Positions 52,021 to 61,471 are shown, counted from the stretch's first letter. The stretch is DNA of 64,000 bases from CAIKZZ01 sp036742455 (GCA_036742455.1 DAINQU010000002.1:62001-126000); one strand, 5' to 3'. Translations and numbers: made by a program. The notes: generated by a model from the sequence alone, not told the origin.

Positions 52021-53259
52021 TCAAGAAAGGGTTTCCGACGGCGGCAGCCCGCGGGAGGGTCCGTTGGCTGCGGGATCGGGCGCGAGAAAGCCGATCTCGT
52101 AGAAACGGCGCGCCAGCGAGAGCCGAACCTCGTCGTCGACACCGCCCGGTATATCCCGCACACGCAACGGAGACGTGCGCGTGATGTAGACGACCGCGGC
52201 TTCGGCACCGCGGTGTATGTAGAGATGCCCGCCGGGATAGGCGACGTCGATCTTGTCTTCGTTGGCGGTGAGGTGGCAGAAACTGTCCATCCGATGCACC
52301 AAGACCGTGTCGAGGGTGACGTGGTGGAGTGTCGAGGATGCCGGCAGAGCCGGTGGCTGCAGATGGCCCACGGTTCGGGCGGAGCGGCGTTGCAGCGCGG
52401 CGCCGACGAACCCGGGGGTGGTCACCGCGCGGGCCAATGCGGCGGACGCCTCCTGAACGGTCGCCGCGACGGAATCGACCCGACTGCCGCTCACGAGGCG
52501 ACCCAGTCCCGGTGAGGCCGTCGCGCGCCAACGGCGATCCAGGTCCGACAGGTGATCGAGCGCGGCAATGACCGCCTCACGTACCGTGATGGGCGTGCAG
52601 TCAATCGACAGGTGTATGGACTCCTCGATCCCATCGACGGTGTGTACCGTGCCTCGCGGCACGTAGACGGCGTCACCGGGCCCGATGTCAAAGCAGGCGT
52701 GCTCGCCGAGCGCGGGGGGCGAACCCGGTATGCGCTCCCAGGTGTTGTCGAGCTCGGATTCCGCATGGGCGACGTACCACCGTTTGCGCCCCAGTATCTG
52801 GATCACGAGGAGATCGTGATCATCGGAGTGCACCGGCGCGCGCATCCCCCCTTGGCTCCAGAACGCGGACGCGGTGACCGGCTTGTGCAGGACCACTTCG
52901 AGGGCGCGACAGAGGCGGTCGAGCGATGCCGAATACGGGCGCATCCCGGGGAAGCGTAGCGAATAGCGGCGCTGGTGAAAGGTATCGACCATCCGTCGGA
53001 ACGCTGCCGGATCGGTCGTGGCCGTCAGTGCGGGCGGCGGTTCGTCGGCATTGGACGAGTGGTACGTGAGATGGGTCGCGATCGCGCTCGCGCTTTCCAA
53101 CGTCGCCACGGGGTCTGGGCCGAGCAGTCCAAGGCGGACCGCCGAGTCCGCGCCCGGTAGACGGCGCCAGCGACTGTCTCCGAGCATCTGCAAAAAATCG
53201 TCAAGGGGCAGGGGCGAGAGCACCGCGCCGAGTATGGCTTCCGCATCGAGAAGGTGCAT
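52021..53259 (-). CDS. Cupin/JmjC-like (cupin_4) oxygenase-type protein
   Basis: This 412-residue protein has a JmjC/cupin fold of the cupin_4 type, whose best-known members are 2-oxoglutarate and Fe(II)-dependent ribosomal-protein hydroxylases. RAPVHSDDHDLLVIQILGRKRWYV holds the HxD metal pair, and PRGTVHTVDG the second His. LDDFLQML near the N-terminus and the FPGMRPYSASLDRL segment fit the family. The C-terminal half is less typical and could be a winged-helix-like domain. The start could be ATG 53259 or a GTG at 53319. It is divergent from the S10 peptidase gene. The substrate is unknown. Confidence 0.82.
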   Translation of the reverse strand: MHLLDAEAILGAVLSPLPLDDFLQMLGDSRWRRLPGADSAVRLGLLGPDPVATLESASAIATHLTYHSSNADEPPPALTATTDPAAFRRMVDTFHQRRYSLRFPGMRPYSASLDRLCRALEVVLHKPVTASAFWSQGGMRAPVHSDDHDLLVIQILGRKRWYVAHAESELDNTWERIPGSPPALGEHACFDIGPGDAVYVPRGTVHTVDGIEESIHLSIDCTPITVREAVIAALDHLSDLDRRWRATASPGLGRLVSGSRVDSVAATVQEASAALARAVTTPGFVGAALQRRSARTVGHLQPPALPASSTLHHVTLDTVLVHRMDSFCHLTANEDKIDVAYPGGHLYIHRGAEAAVVYITRTSPLRVRDIPGGVDDEVRLSLARRFYEIGFLAPDPAANGPSRGLPPSETLS

Positions 53260-53395
53260 GGGGGTTCCGATCGCAACGCCAGAGCCGGAGTATGCACTGC
53301 CGACCGGCGCCTGCGTCACTGGGCTTGATCCGGCCCCATCGCGTCAGCCATTCTGGGGTCTGACCGAACGTTGTCTTCGTTCCAAAGGATGCCTC

Positions 53396-55009
53396 ATGCG
53401 CCTGACCGCCGCTTTAGTCCTCGCCCTGCACGCCACCGCAGCCCTCGCCGCCGGATCGCCGGCAGACACGCCCGCACCGGACAGCAAAACGGAGACCGCG
53501 AAGGCGGACAGCGGCCGATTCAGTCCCTTCAAAGTGGAATCGAAGACCGGCAGTGGCAGCGTGACGGTCAACGGCCAGACCATCGCCTACCAGTCGATCG
53601 CCGGCACGCTGACGGTGCATCAGAAGGGTTGGGACGATGTCCCCAAAGACCCGAAAGCCGACAAAGACCCCGCGGACGCCGAAGCGTCGATGTTTTACGC
53701 GGCGTACTTCAAGCAAGGCGGCGGCAATCGGCCGATCACCTTCTTGTTCAACGGCGGCCCCGGCTCATCGACGTTTTGGCTGCACATGGGCGCGTTCGGG
53801 CCCAAGCGGATCCTCGCCACGTCCGATCGACACCTGCCCGCGGCCCCGTATGAGATCGTCAACAACGTCGGCAGCTTGCTCGACGTGAGCGACGTGGTCT
53901 TCATCGATGCACCGGGTACCGGGTTCAGTCGGATCGCGGGTAAGGACGCAGAAAAAGCTTTCTACGGCGTCGACGGCGATGCCAACGCGTTCGCCGATTT
54001 CATTACGTTGTTCCTGACCAAGTACGGACGTTGGAATTCGCCCAAGTATATTTTCGGCGAGTCGTACGGCACGCCGCGCGCGGCGGTGCTCGTCAATCTG
54101 CTTGAGAACGAGCGGTCGGTCGACGTCAATGGCGTGATTCTGTTGTCGCAGATTCTGAACTTCGATCTGTCGCCCGACGGACCGACCGGCAATCCGGGCA
54201 TCGATCTGCCGTACCAGACCGCGTTGCCGACCTATGCGGCGACCGCGTGGTATCACAAAAAGGTCCCGGGCAACCCGGCCTCGCTCACCGATTTTCTGGC
54301 CGACGTGGAGCAGTTCGCGTTGGGCGAGTACGGTGCGGCCTTGGCGCTCGGTAGCGATCTGCCGGCCGAGCGGCGTCGCGCCATCGCTGAGAAGTTGCAC
54401 GCCTACACCGGCCTTTCGGTGGACTACATCCTGAAGGCGGACTTGCGGATCGATGGCGGTGAGTTCCGCCAGCAACTCAAACTGGACGATGGCGAGTCCA
54501 CGGGTCGTCTCGATACGCGCTTTGCGGGCCCCGTCTTGGATCCGTTGGCGCAACGCGCGGGCTATGACCCGCAGTCCGCCTCCATCTCGAGCGCCTACGT
54601 CTCCGGTTATAACGATTACGCCCGGCGCGAACTGCACTGGGGTGAGGACAAGCTCTTCAAGCCGAGCATCTCGACCTATCGGACCTGGAATTGGCAGCAT
54701 CAGCAGCCGGGGTCGAACGGAGCCGGTAATTCGCGCCAGGGTGCGAACACCATGCCGGACTTGGCTAATGCGATGAAGGTGAATCCGAACCTGAAGGTTC
54801 AGTTGCACGCCGGTTACTACGATCTGGCGACGCCGTTCTTCCAAGGCGTGTACGAGATGAAGCATTTGCCGATGCCCTCGGCATTGCAAAGCAACATCGA
54901 ATACCACTTCTACGATTCCGGCCACATGGTCTATGCCAAGGAAAGTTCGTTGAAGGAGTTGCACGACTCCGTCGCGGACTTCATCCGTCGTACGGCGGGT
55001 ACGCATTGA
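53396..55009 (+). CDS. S10 family serine carboxypeptidase, exported
   Basis: This 537-residue protein has a Sec signal peptide (about 1-19) and the S10 carboxypeptidase fold. ITFLFNGGPGSSTFWLHMG is the oxyanion region (cited as FLFNGGPGSSTFW), IFGESYGTPRAAVL has the nucleophile Ser, HAGYYDLATPF the Asp and YDSGHMVY the His. It removes C-terminal residues from peptides in the periplasm or outside. AAAGGA lies just upstream of the ATG. Its stop overlaps the start of the M61 peptidase gene (TGATG), so both are coupled. Confidence 0.95.
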   Translation: MRLTAALVLALHATAALAAGSPADTPAPDSKTETAKADSGRFSPFKVESKTGSGSVTVNGQTIAYQSIAGTLTVHQKGWDDVPKDPKADKDPADAEASMFYAAYFKQGGGNRPITFLFNGGPGSSTFWLHMGAFGPKRILATSDRHLPAAPYEIVNNVGSLLDVSDVVFIDAPGTGFSRIAGKDAEKAFYGVDGDANAFADFITLFLTKYGRWNSPKYIFGESYGTPRAAVLVNLLENERSVDVNGVILLSQILNFDLSPDGPTGNPGIDLPYQTALPTYAATAWYHKKVPGNPASLTDFLADVEQFALGEYGAALALGSDLPAERRRAIAEKLHAYTGLSVDYILKADLRIDGGEFRQQLKLDDGESTGRLDTRFAGPVLDPLAQRAGYDPQSASISSAYVSGYNDYARRELHWGEDKLFKPSISTYRTWNWQHQQPGSNGAGNSRQGANTMPDLANAMKVNPNLKVQLHAGYYDLATPFFQGVYEMKHLPMPSALQSNIEYHFYDSGHMVYAKESSLKELHDSVADFIRRTAGTH

Positions 55010-56898
55010 TGCGGCGTCGTTGGGCCGGCGTCGCCCTCGTGTGGGCGCTCATCACGAGCGCCCATGCCACGGTGCCCACGCCGCAGGATCGGGAGTACCC
55101 GGGTGTCCTTCGCATTGCCGTGGACGCGAGCGATCTGAACCGTCGCGTCGTCCACGTCGCGGAGACGTTGACCGCGCCGCCGGAAGACCTGGTTCTGTAT
55201 TACCCCAAGTGGATCCCCGGGCAGCACGCCCCGGGCGGCCCGATCGATCGATTGGCCGGACTGATCATCCGTGCGGGCAACACCGTCTTGCCGTGGCGGC
55301 GCGATCCATTGGATGTCAACGCCTTCCACGTCCGAGTGCCGGCCGGCACCGCGGCGCTCGACATCGGCTACGACTACTTGTCGCCGACCAGTCCGAAGGT
55401 CGCCCAAGCGGAGATCAGTCGGGATGTGATGTTCCTCGAGTGGATCGAACTGGGGCTGTACCCGGCCGGGTATTACGCGCGTCGCATACCGGTCGAGGCG
55501 AGCCTGACGTTACCGACGGGCTTCGACTACGGCACCGCTCTGACGACCGTGCGCCGTGACGGCGCTCACGCCGAGTTCGCGCCCACGGACCTTGAGACAT
55601 TTTTCGACAGTCCGGTGTATGCCGGTCGCTATGCGAAACACATCGATCTGGACCCGGGCGCCGCCACGCGCGTGACCCTGAATGTCGTGGCCGATCGTCC
55701 GTCGGTGCTCGAAGTGCCGGCATCCGAGTTGCGTATCCATCGCGCCCTCGTCCAGCAAGCCTATAAGTTGTTTGGGCCCGGTCACTATCAGCACTACGAT
55801 TTTTTGTTGTCGCTCTCCGATCAAATCCAGCAGATCGGTACCGAACACCACCAGTCGAGCGAGAACGGCCAGGACCCGGAATATTTCACGGACCGTGAGG
55901 CGACGATTGAAGGCCGGGATTTGCTGGCCCACGAGTACACGCACTCGTGGAACGGCAAGTTCCGCCGCCCGGCGGATCTGTGGACGCCGAGTTATGACGT
56001 GCCCATGCAAAACAGTTTGCTCTGGGTCTATGAAGGGCAGACGCAGTATTGGGGGCAAGTGCTTGCGACCCGGTCTGGGCTCTGGTCGGACGGTGAAATG
56101 CGCGATCAGCTCGCCACGGTTGCCGCGTTTTACGCCGAGCAGGCGGGGCGCCGCTGGCGGCCGCTGCAGGACACGACGATGGATGAGGTCATGAACGGGC
56201 GGCGGCCCGAGTCGTGGCCGTCGTGGCAGCGTTTCGAGGAGTACTACTCGGAGGGCCAGTTGATCTGGCTCGACGCCGATACGCTCATCCGCGAGCGCAC
56301 CGGCGGCGCGCATTCCTTGGATGACTTTGCCAAGGCCTTCTTTGGCGCCCATCCGGGCGAGATGCAGCCGTACACCTATACGTTGGCGGACGTCGTGCAG
56401 ACGCTCAATCAAATCTGTCCGTACGATTGGGCCGACTTCTTCAATACCCGCGTGAGTGCCGTCGCACCGACAGCGCCGCTCGAAGGTCTTGCTCGCGGCG
56501 GCTACCGGTTGAGTTACAGCGAAGAAGAAAACCCTTTCCTCAAAGCAGCCGACAAACACAAGCACCGATTGACGTTGTCGTCGTCGATAGGGGCGGTGAT
56601 CGATGCGGATGACGGCGCGATCACCGACGTGTCGTGGGACAGTCCGGCGTTCAACGCCGGCCTTACCGAAGGCGCGCAGATCGCCGCCGTGAACGGCATG
56701 GTCTTTACGGAAGAGCGCCTTACCGACGCGCTGAAGGCGGCCAAGGCGGCGCCCGAACCGGTGGAGTTGATCGTTCGGCAGGGTGACAGCATGCGCGTGG
56801 TGGCGCTCGACTACCACGGCGGTCTGCGTTACCCGCACCTCGTCCGCGACGGGAAGACTCCGGCGCGCTTGGACGACATTCTGAAGCCCCGCAAGTAA
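55009..56898 (+). CDS. M61 family metallopeptidase with PDZ domain, exported
   Basis: This 629-residue protein has a Sec signal peptide (about 1-20), an N-terminal beta domain (PKWIPGQHAPGGPIDRLAGL is a family landmark, cited as KWIPGQHAPGGPI), the catalytic domain with LLAHEYTHSWNGKFR containing HEYTH and the downstream LLWVYEGQTQYW with the third zinc ligand Glu, and a C-terminal PDZ domain (about 510-610; VSWDSPAFNAGLTEGAQI). M61 enzymes are glycyl-type aminopeptidases. The ATG at 55009 overlaps the TGA of the S10 gene. The two exported peptidases probably act on the same peptides. Confidence 0.95.
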   Translation: MRRRWAGVALVWALITSAHATVPTPQDREYPGVLRIAVDASDLNRRVVHVAETLTAPPEDLVLYYPKWIPGQHAPGGPIDRLAGLIIRAGNTVLPWRRDPLDVNAFHVRVPAGTAALDIGYDYLSPTSPKVAQAEISRDVMFLEWIELGLYPAGYYARRIPVEASLTLPTGFDYGTALTTVRRDGAHAEFAPTDLETFFDSPVYAGRYAKHIDLDPGAATRVTLNVVADRPSVLEVPASELRIHRALVQQAYKLFGPGHYQHYDFLLSLSDQIQQIGTEHHQSSENGQDPEYFTDREATIEGRDLLAHEYTHSWNGKFRRPADLWTPSYDVPMQNSLLWVYEGQTQYWGQVLATRSGLWSDGEMRDQLATVAAFYAEQAGRRWRPLQDTTMDEVMNGRRPESWPSWQRFEEYYSEGQLIWLDADTLIRERTGGAHSLDDFAKAFFGAHPGEMQPYTYTLADVVQTLNQICPYDWADFFNTRVSAVAPTAPLEGLARGGYRLSYSEEENPFLKAADKHKHRLTLSSSIGAVIDADDGAITDVSWDSPAFNAGLTEGAQIAAVNGMVFTEERLTDALKAAKAAPEPVELIVRQGDSMRVVALDYHGGLRYPHLVRDGKTPARLDDILKPRK

Positions 56899-56953
56899 TC
56901 CGTCCCTGCTAAAGTGGCGTGTCCATTCGTGGACCGCCCGGGGGGGTGGGGGT

Positions 56954-56979
56954 GGGCCGCTCCGTTCGCGGAGCGGCCC
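56954..56979 (+). terminator. Hairpin downstream of the M61 peptidase gene
   Basis: A perfect 11-bp stem (GGGCCGCTCCG and CGGAGCGGCCC) around a TTCG tetraloop lies 56 bases past the M61 stop, after a G-rich tract. No T-run follows, so terminator function is likely but unproven. Confidence 0.55.
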
Positions 56980-57104
56980 GTCCGACACGGCGTATCGAGA
57001 CAGGCTCGCGACCGCGCGACGCGCCCAGCGCGATGACCGCCGGGTCGTTGGGTGAGCAACCAACGCCCCCGCGGCGCGCAGCGACGCGACGGAGAGGGGG
57101 AGTC

Positions 57105-58652
57105 ATGAGCAATACGAGATTCGTAGGTTGGCGTGCGGCGTTCGCCGGGTTCGCGCTGGCAGGGCTAGTGGCGGCCGCGGCCGCGAGCGCCGAGGAAATT
57201 GTCGTCAATGCCGGCGGGCCAACCACCCCGCTGCCACACTTCTGGGAACGGATGGTCGGCTCCGGCCGTGCAGTGCTCGCGCTGCGGGACGATTACCGAC
57301 GCGACTTGCGTGCGGTGCACGAGGTCACTGGGGCTCAGTACGTCCGTTTCCATAACATTTTCGCCGACGAAGTCGGTGTCTACACCAAAGACAAGAAGGG
57401 CAACGACGTCTGGAACTTTTCCTACGTCGATCAGATTTACGACGGGCTGTTAGAGCTCGGCGTAAAGCCGTTCGTTGAACTCTCGTTCATGCCCACGAAG
57501 ATGTCGTCCGATCCGAACCTGAAGTTTGGTTTTTGGTACGGCCCGAATCACGCCCCACCGAGCTCCTACGCGCGTTGGGAGGAGTTGATTCATCGCTTCG
57601 CCGAGCACTTGGTCGAACGGTACGGCATTGACGAAGTGTCGAGCTGGTACTTCGAAGTGTGGAACGAACCGAACATCGGTTTCTGGGCCGGCATGCCGCA
57701 CAAGTCGACCTATTACGAACTGTACGAGCACACCGCCCGTGCCTTGAAAGCCGTTAGCCCACGATTCCGCGTCGGCGGTCCGTCGACAGCGCAGGCGGCC
57801 TGGGTGGGCGAGTTTCTGACCTACATGGCGAAGAAAGGGGTGCCCGTCGACTTCGCCTCGACGCACGTCTACGCGAACGACACCGCGGACAACGTCTTCG
57901 GCACAAAGGAGATGATTCCTCGCGAGGACATGGTCTGTCGGGCGACGAAGAAGGTGCACGACGAAATCGCCGCCTCGCCGCTGCCGAAGACGCCGTTCGT
58001 GATGAGCGAGTTCAACGCGAGCTACGCCAACGAACCGGACGTCACCGACTCGATCTACATGGGCCCTTGGATCGCGCACATGATCCGCGCGTGCGCGGGC
58101 ACAGTCGACGACATGAGTTACTGGTCGTTCTCGGACGTGTTCGAGGAGCAGGGGGTGGTGAAGACCCCGTTCTACGGCGGCTTCGGTCTTGTGGCGGAAC
58201 GCGATATCCCAAAGCCCGCCTTCAATGCGTTCGCGTTGTTGCATCGCTTGGGCGACGCACAATTGGCCGTGAATTCCGACTCGGCCCTCGCGACGCGTCG
58301 ATCGGACGGCGGGGTGACGCTGGCCCTGTGGAACTACGCCGCGCCCGATGGGATCGGCGAGACCTACCACGGGCCGAGCGCGGGTCCGCGGCCGGTGAAG
58401 CATTTTTCGGTGCGCGTGGACGGCGTGGCGCCGGACGCCACCGTCCGGCTGTCACGCGTGGATGCCGATCACGGCAACGTCGTTGCCACCTTCGATCGCA
58501 TGGGGCGGCCGCCGTTCCCCTCACGGCAGCAGATTGCCGCGTTGCGCGCGGCCGCGACACTGCCCCCGGCCGAGGAGACGCACCTCGCCGGTGGGCGTAT
58601 TGAGCTTGAGGTGCCGACGCACGGCTTGTGGCTCTTGGAAATCGCGCACTGA
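57105..58652 (+). CDS. GH39 family glycosidase (beta-xylosidase-like), exported
   Basis: This 515-residue protein has a Sec signal peptide (about 1-29) and matches GH39, retaining enzymes that include beta-D-xylosidases and alpha-L-iduronidases. FEVWNEPNIGFW holds the acid/base E188, and FVMSEFNASY holds the nucleophile E302, both at the expected places in the TIM barrel. YWSFSDVFEEQG follows as in characterised xylosidases. The C-terminal part is a beta-sandwich. The ATG at 57105 has GGAGAGGGGGAG upstream. It stands outside the laminarin locus and shows no LacI-type palindrome upstream. Confidence 0.92.
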   Translation: MSNTRFVGWRAAFAGFALAGLVAAAAASAEEIVVNAGGPTTPLPHFWERMVGSGRAVLALRDDYRRDLRAVHEVTGAQYVRFHNIFADEVGVYTKDKKGNDVWNFSYVDQIYDGLLELGVKPFVELSFMPTKMSSDPNLKFGFWYGPNHAPPSSYARWEELIHRFAEHLVERYGIDEVSSWYFEVWNEPNIGFWAGMPHKSTYYELYEHTARALKAVSPRFRVGGPSTAQAAWVGEFLTYMAKKGVPVDFASTHVYANDTADNVFGTKEMIPREDMVCRATKKVHDEIAASPLPKTPFVMSEFNASYANEPDVTDSIYMGPWIAHMIRACAGTVDDMSYWSFSDVFEEQGVVKTPFYGGFGLVAERDIPKPAFNAFALLHRLGDAQLAVNSDSALATRRSDGGVTLALWNYAAPDGIGETYHGPSAGPRPVKHFSVRVDGVAPDATVRLSRVDADHGNVVATFDRMGRPPFPSRQQIAALRAAATLPPAEETHLAGGRIELEVPTHGLWLLEIAH

Positions 58653-58773
58653 CGGGTTCTGTTCGCGCCCGAGGGGTTGCCTTGGGCGCGCGCGGATGCG
58701 GTCCGACATGCACAGAGGATCCCCACGCGGGATAATGGGTGCCCCGACGCTGTCCGTCGGCCGGAGAACCGTG

Positions 58774-59928
58774 ATGCGTCGTCTGCTTTTCACCCTGATT
58801 CTGCTCGCAGGCACGGCCCCCGTCTGGGCCAAACCCCACGTGTGGGCGGTTTTCGGGGACGTGCCGTACGGACAGTCGGCGTCCGACACGGTCGAATTCG
58901 ATGCAATGCCGGGCTTCATCGCGTCCATACAGGCCGATCGCGCCGTGGCGGGCGCCATACACCTCGGGGACATTCATTCGGGGAAACAGCCGTGCACGCA
59001 GGCCTACGATCGGGCCGTTTTTGCGCTGTTCCAACGCTTCACGATTCCGCTGATCTACACGCCCGGCGACAACGAATGGATGGATTGCCACAAACGCGGC
59101 GAGGGCGGTGGCACCTGGAACCGTGACCGGCAAGCGATCGACTACGTGACCGACGACCACGGTGAGTTGGTGGACTTTGCGGGGGGCGATCCGCTCGAAA
59201 ACCTGTCGCTCGTGCGGCAAATCTTCTTCGCGAACCCCGGGCATACCCTCGGTCGCGACACGGTCGTCATCAGCCAAGCGCGCGGTAGCGCCGGCGGTGC
59301 GGCGGACGATGCGGAGTTTGTCGAAAACGTGCGGACTGTCGACGATGGCGTGGTCTACGCCTTCGTGAACATTCCCGGCGGCTCCAACAATGGGGAGGAT
59401 CCGTGGTACGGAGCCCCCGAGCCTAGCCGTCGGCAGCGCCACGAGATCGCCGCGCGCACCGGCGCGACGGTGCGTTGGATCGACGCGGCGTTCGCCCACG
59501 CCCGCAGTAGCGGCGCACGGGCCGTGGTCATCGGCACTCAAGCGGACCTGTGGGATACCGACGAGCGCGGCCCGGCGCACGTGGCGGCCTACGAGCCGTA
59601 CGTGCAGGCGATCGCGGAGGGAGCGAAGCGCTTCGGGCGGCCGGTCCTCCTGCTCGTCGGCGACTCGCACGTGTATCGCTCGGACAACCCGTTCGAAGAC
59701 GGCGCGCCGTGCGTTATGGAGCCTGCGCCCGGTGAACCCGCGGTGGACTGCATGGCGGATGCGGCCCGTGCGCATCTAGGCTATCACGTGCCGAATATTC
59801 ATCGCGTTGTGGTCCACGGCAGTTCATTGCCGCTGGAGTGGTTACGGTTGACCGTCGATTTGTCGAAAAATGCGCCGGCGAGCGCGTCGGCGTTCGGTCC
59901 GTTTGCCTGGACGCGGCAACATCCGTAA
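58774..59928 (+). CDS. Exported calcineurin-like metallophosphoesterase
   Basis: This 384-residue protein has a Sec signal peptide (about 1-19) and the binuclear metallophosphoesterase order of motifs: VFGDVPYG, HLGDIHSG, YTPGDNEWMD and the late LVGDSHVY. The GDxxD/GDNE pattern is typical, although the usual GHxH is replaced by GDSH. It probably hydrolyses a phosphate ester in the periplasm. GGAG lies six bases before the ATG. It has its own short leader after the GH39 gene. Confidence 0.85.
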   Translation: MRRLLFTLILLAGTAPVWAKPHVWAVFGDVPYGQSASDTVEFDAMPGFIASIQADRAVAGAIHLGDIHSGKQPCTQAYDRAVFALFQRFTIPLIYTPGDNEWMDCHKRGEGGGTWNRDRQAIDYVTDDHGELVDFAGGDPLENLSLVRQIFFANPGHTLGRDTVVISQARGSAGGAADDAEFVENVRTVDDGVVYAFVNIPGGSNNGEDPWYGAPEPSRRQRHEIAARTGATVRWIDAAFAHARSSGARAVVIGTQADLWDTDERGPAHVAAYEPYVQAIAEGAKRFGRPVLLLVGDSHVYRSDNPFEDGAPCVMEPAPGEPAVDCMADAARAHLGYHVPNIHRVVVHGSSLPLEWLRLTVDLSKNAPASASAFGPFAWTRQHP

Positions 59929-59998
59929 GTCATCGAACGTCGCCTCCGCGCCGTCGTTCGTCGTTAGCCGTAACTCAGTCAGGAGGCCTAGCATTCCC

Positions 59999-60523
59999 GT
60001 GTCCCCCATGGACCCGATCGAAACCGTGACCCTCACCCGGGACGGGCAACTGCTCGTGGCCGAGATACTGCCGTATGCGCCGGCCTACGCGGCTGATTTT
60101 CGTGACCTCAACATGGCGTGGTTGCGCCGGTATTTTAAGGTTGAGCCGATCGATGAGGAGGTGCTCTCCCAGCCCGAGCGCATATTGGCAGCGGGCGGTG
60201 CGATTCTGTTTGCGCGCGTTGAGGGGACCGTTGTCGGAACGGTGGCGCTGCTGCCGTCCGGTGAGCGCCGTTACGAATTATCCAAGATGGCAGTGAGCCC
60301 CGCGTGGCAAGGGGTGGGTTTAGGTCGTGCCCTGCTGTCGGCCATGATTCGGGTGTATCACGCGCTCGGCGGCGAGCAGTTGTTTCTCGAGAGCAATCAC
60401 CGCTTGGTGCCCGCACTTCAGTTGTACGAATCGGTGGGCTTTCGCCACGCTCCGCGCCCGGAAGGGCCGTCGCATTACGAACGGGCCGACGTCTATATGA
60501 CCTACGATGCGGGCGTGCGCTAA
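59999..60523 (+). CDS. GNAT-family N-acetyltransferase
   Basis: This 174-residue protein matches the GNAT acetyltransferase fold. LSKMAVSPAWQGVGLGRALL carries the acetyl-CoA-binding V-x-x-x-x-Q/R-x-x-G-x-G/A loop, and NHRLVPALQLYESVGF is the C-terminal motif. Substrate unknown. The start is a GTG at 59999 with AGGAGG twelve bases upstream; an ATG at 60008 is an alternative. It lies just upstream of tRNA-Arg. Confidence 0.9.
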   Translation: MSPMDPIETVTLTRDGQLLVAEILPYAPAYAADFRDLNMAWLRRYFKVEPIDEEVLSQPERILAAGGAILFARVEGTVVGTVALLPSGERRYELSKMAVSPAWQGVGLGRALLSAMIRVYHALGGEQLFLESNHRLVPALQLYESVGFRHAPRPEGPSHYERADVYMTYDAGVR

Positions 60524-60604
60524 TGGGGATGGCGAGCCCCGTCGCTCGGCGCGGATCCGACGGCCCGACCTGCTCGCAGTCTGGTACGCTATAACCCATA
60601 GAGG

Positions 60605-60681
60605 GCGCCCGTAGCTCAGTTGGATAGAGTACTTGGCTTCGAACCAAGTGGTCGGAGGTTCGAATCCTTCCGGGCGCGCCA
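60605..60681 (+). tRNA. tRNA-Arg (anticodon TCG)
   Basis: This 77-base gene has the acceptor stem GCGCCCG paired with CGGGCGC, the D-arm AGCTCAGTTGGATAGAGT, the anticodon loop CTTCGAA with anticodon TCG, a five-base variable region, the T-arm GAGGTTCGAATCCTTC and an encoded CCA. A TATAAC -10-like box lies about 15 bases upstream. Confidence 0.97.
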
Positions 60682-60770
60682 TTTCTACGCGGTTTTTTCT
60701 GTACGTCAAACCCATCGATTTGATCGGTGTGCACCGTTCACCCGCGGTGCCGGCGCGTTCCGCGTGTTAA

Positions 60771-61151
60771 CTAACCCGTGATTTCGGCAACGTTCTCCGC
60801 GAGCCAGATGGCCAAGGCATCCTCCGACAGATCACCGGACGCGAGCGATTCGATCATCACGGCCATTTCTGCTTCGTCGGCTCGTATTTCTTGGCCGTTC
60901 ATTTGCAGGAAGACGTCCATCACGGCCAGCGCGACCCGCTTGTTTCCGTCTGGAAAGCAATGACCTTTAGCGAGTGCGTGTCCGTAACTGGCTGCAGCGC
61001 GCGTCAACGTGAGGAGTGACGCCGTGTCGTGCCACAGGTGCTGAGGGCTAGCGAACGCGCTGTCGAGTTGCGATGAACGCGCGGAACGCTGAAGGCCCCC
61101 GTGCTCGCCAATTAACTTCGCTTGCATTGCCTCAACGGCCCGCGACGGCAC
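60771..61151 (-). CDS. Doc-type toxin of the Fic/Doc family
   Basis: This 126-residue protein has the Fic/Doc motif GHCFPDGNKRVAL (H64 to R72), in the Doc-like form with NKR in place of the NGR of AMPylating Fic proteins. Doc toxins phosphorylate elongation factor Tu and stop translation. The N-terminus AKLIGEHGG fits the family. The start is a GTG at 61151; the frame is closed by a stop four codons above it, so only a few residues could be missing. It lies 25 bases downstream of an AbrB-type antitoxin gene. The target is inferred from family knowledge. Confidence 0.85.
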   Translation of the reverse strand: MPSRAVEAMQAKLIGEHGGLQRSARSSQLDSAFASPQHLWHDTASLLTLTRAAASYGHALAKGHCFPDGNKRVALAVMDVFLQMNGQEIRADEAEMAVMIESLASGDLSEDALAIWLAENVAEITG

Positions 61152-61176
61152 CCAGTGGAGCTACGACGGCCGCACG

Positions 61177-61404
61177 CTACTTCGCTAAGCGTTGCAGGGC
61201 ATTCCTGAACTTGCGGCGCGTCCGCCCGAATGCCTTCATGGCGATCTCGAACGTTGGGTCATCGCGCGTCAAGCGAGCACCATCGCCATCGGCCACGACA
61301 TGCAGCACATCGCCCGCAGTGACATGCAGGTGGTCAGCGATGTCCTTCGGCAGGATCAGGCCGACGGAATTACCCATTTTGCGAAGTCTGATCGTGGTGG
61401 ACAC
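61177..61404 (-). CDS. AbrB/MazE-type antitoxin
   Basis: This 75-residue protein starts with a SpoVT-AbrB swapped-hairpin DNA-binding domain (IRLRKMGNSVGLILPKDIADHL) and ends with a basic helical tail that would cover the toxin. The start is a GTG at 61404 with GGGAG upstream. It precedes a Doc toxin gene in the same operon, a combination found in place of the usual Phd antitoxin. It should repress its own operon and neutralise the toxin. Confidence 0.88.
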   Translation of the reverse strand: MSTTIRLRKMGNSVGLILPKDIADHLHVTAGDVLHVVADGDGARLTRDDPTFEIAMKAFGRTRRKFRNALQRLAK

Positions 61405-61471
61405 ATCATGCTCCCTAAGGTCGTCAACATCGAACGCCTACCCGTGTCGCCATCGCGTGCCCGCCAATGCG

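Noticed and set aside
57105..58652. GH39 gene as a member of the beta-glucan regulon
   Set aside because: It lies 12 kb away, lacks the GAAAGCGCTTTC palindrome upstream and belongs to a family that acts on xylosides or iduronides.
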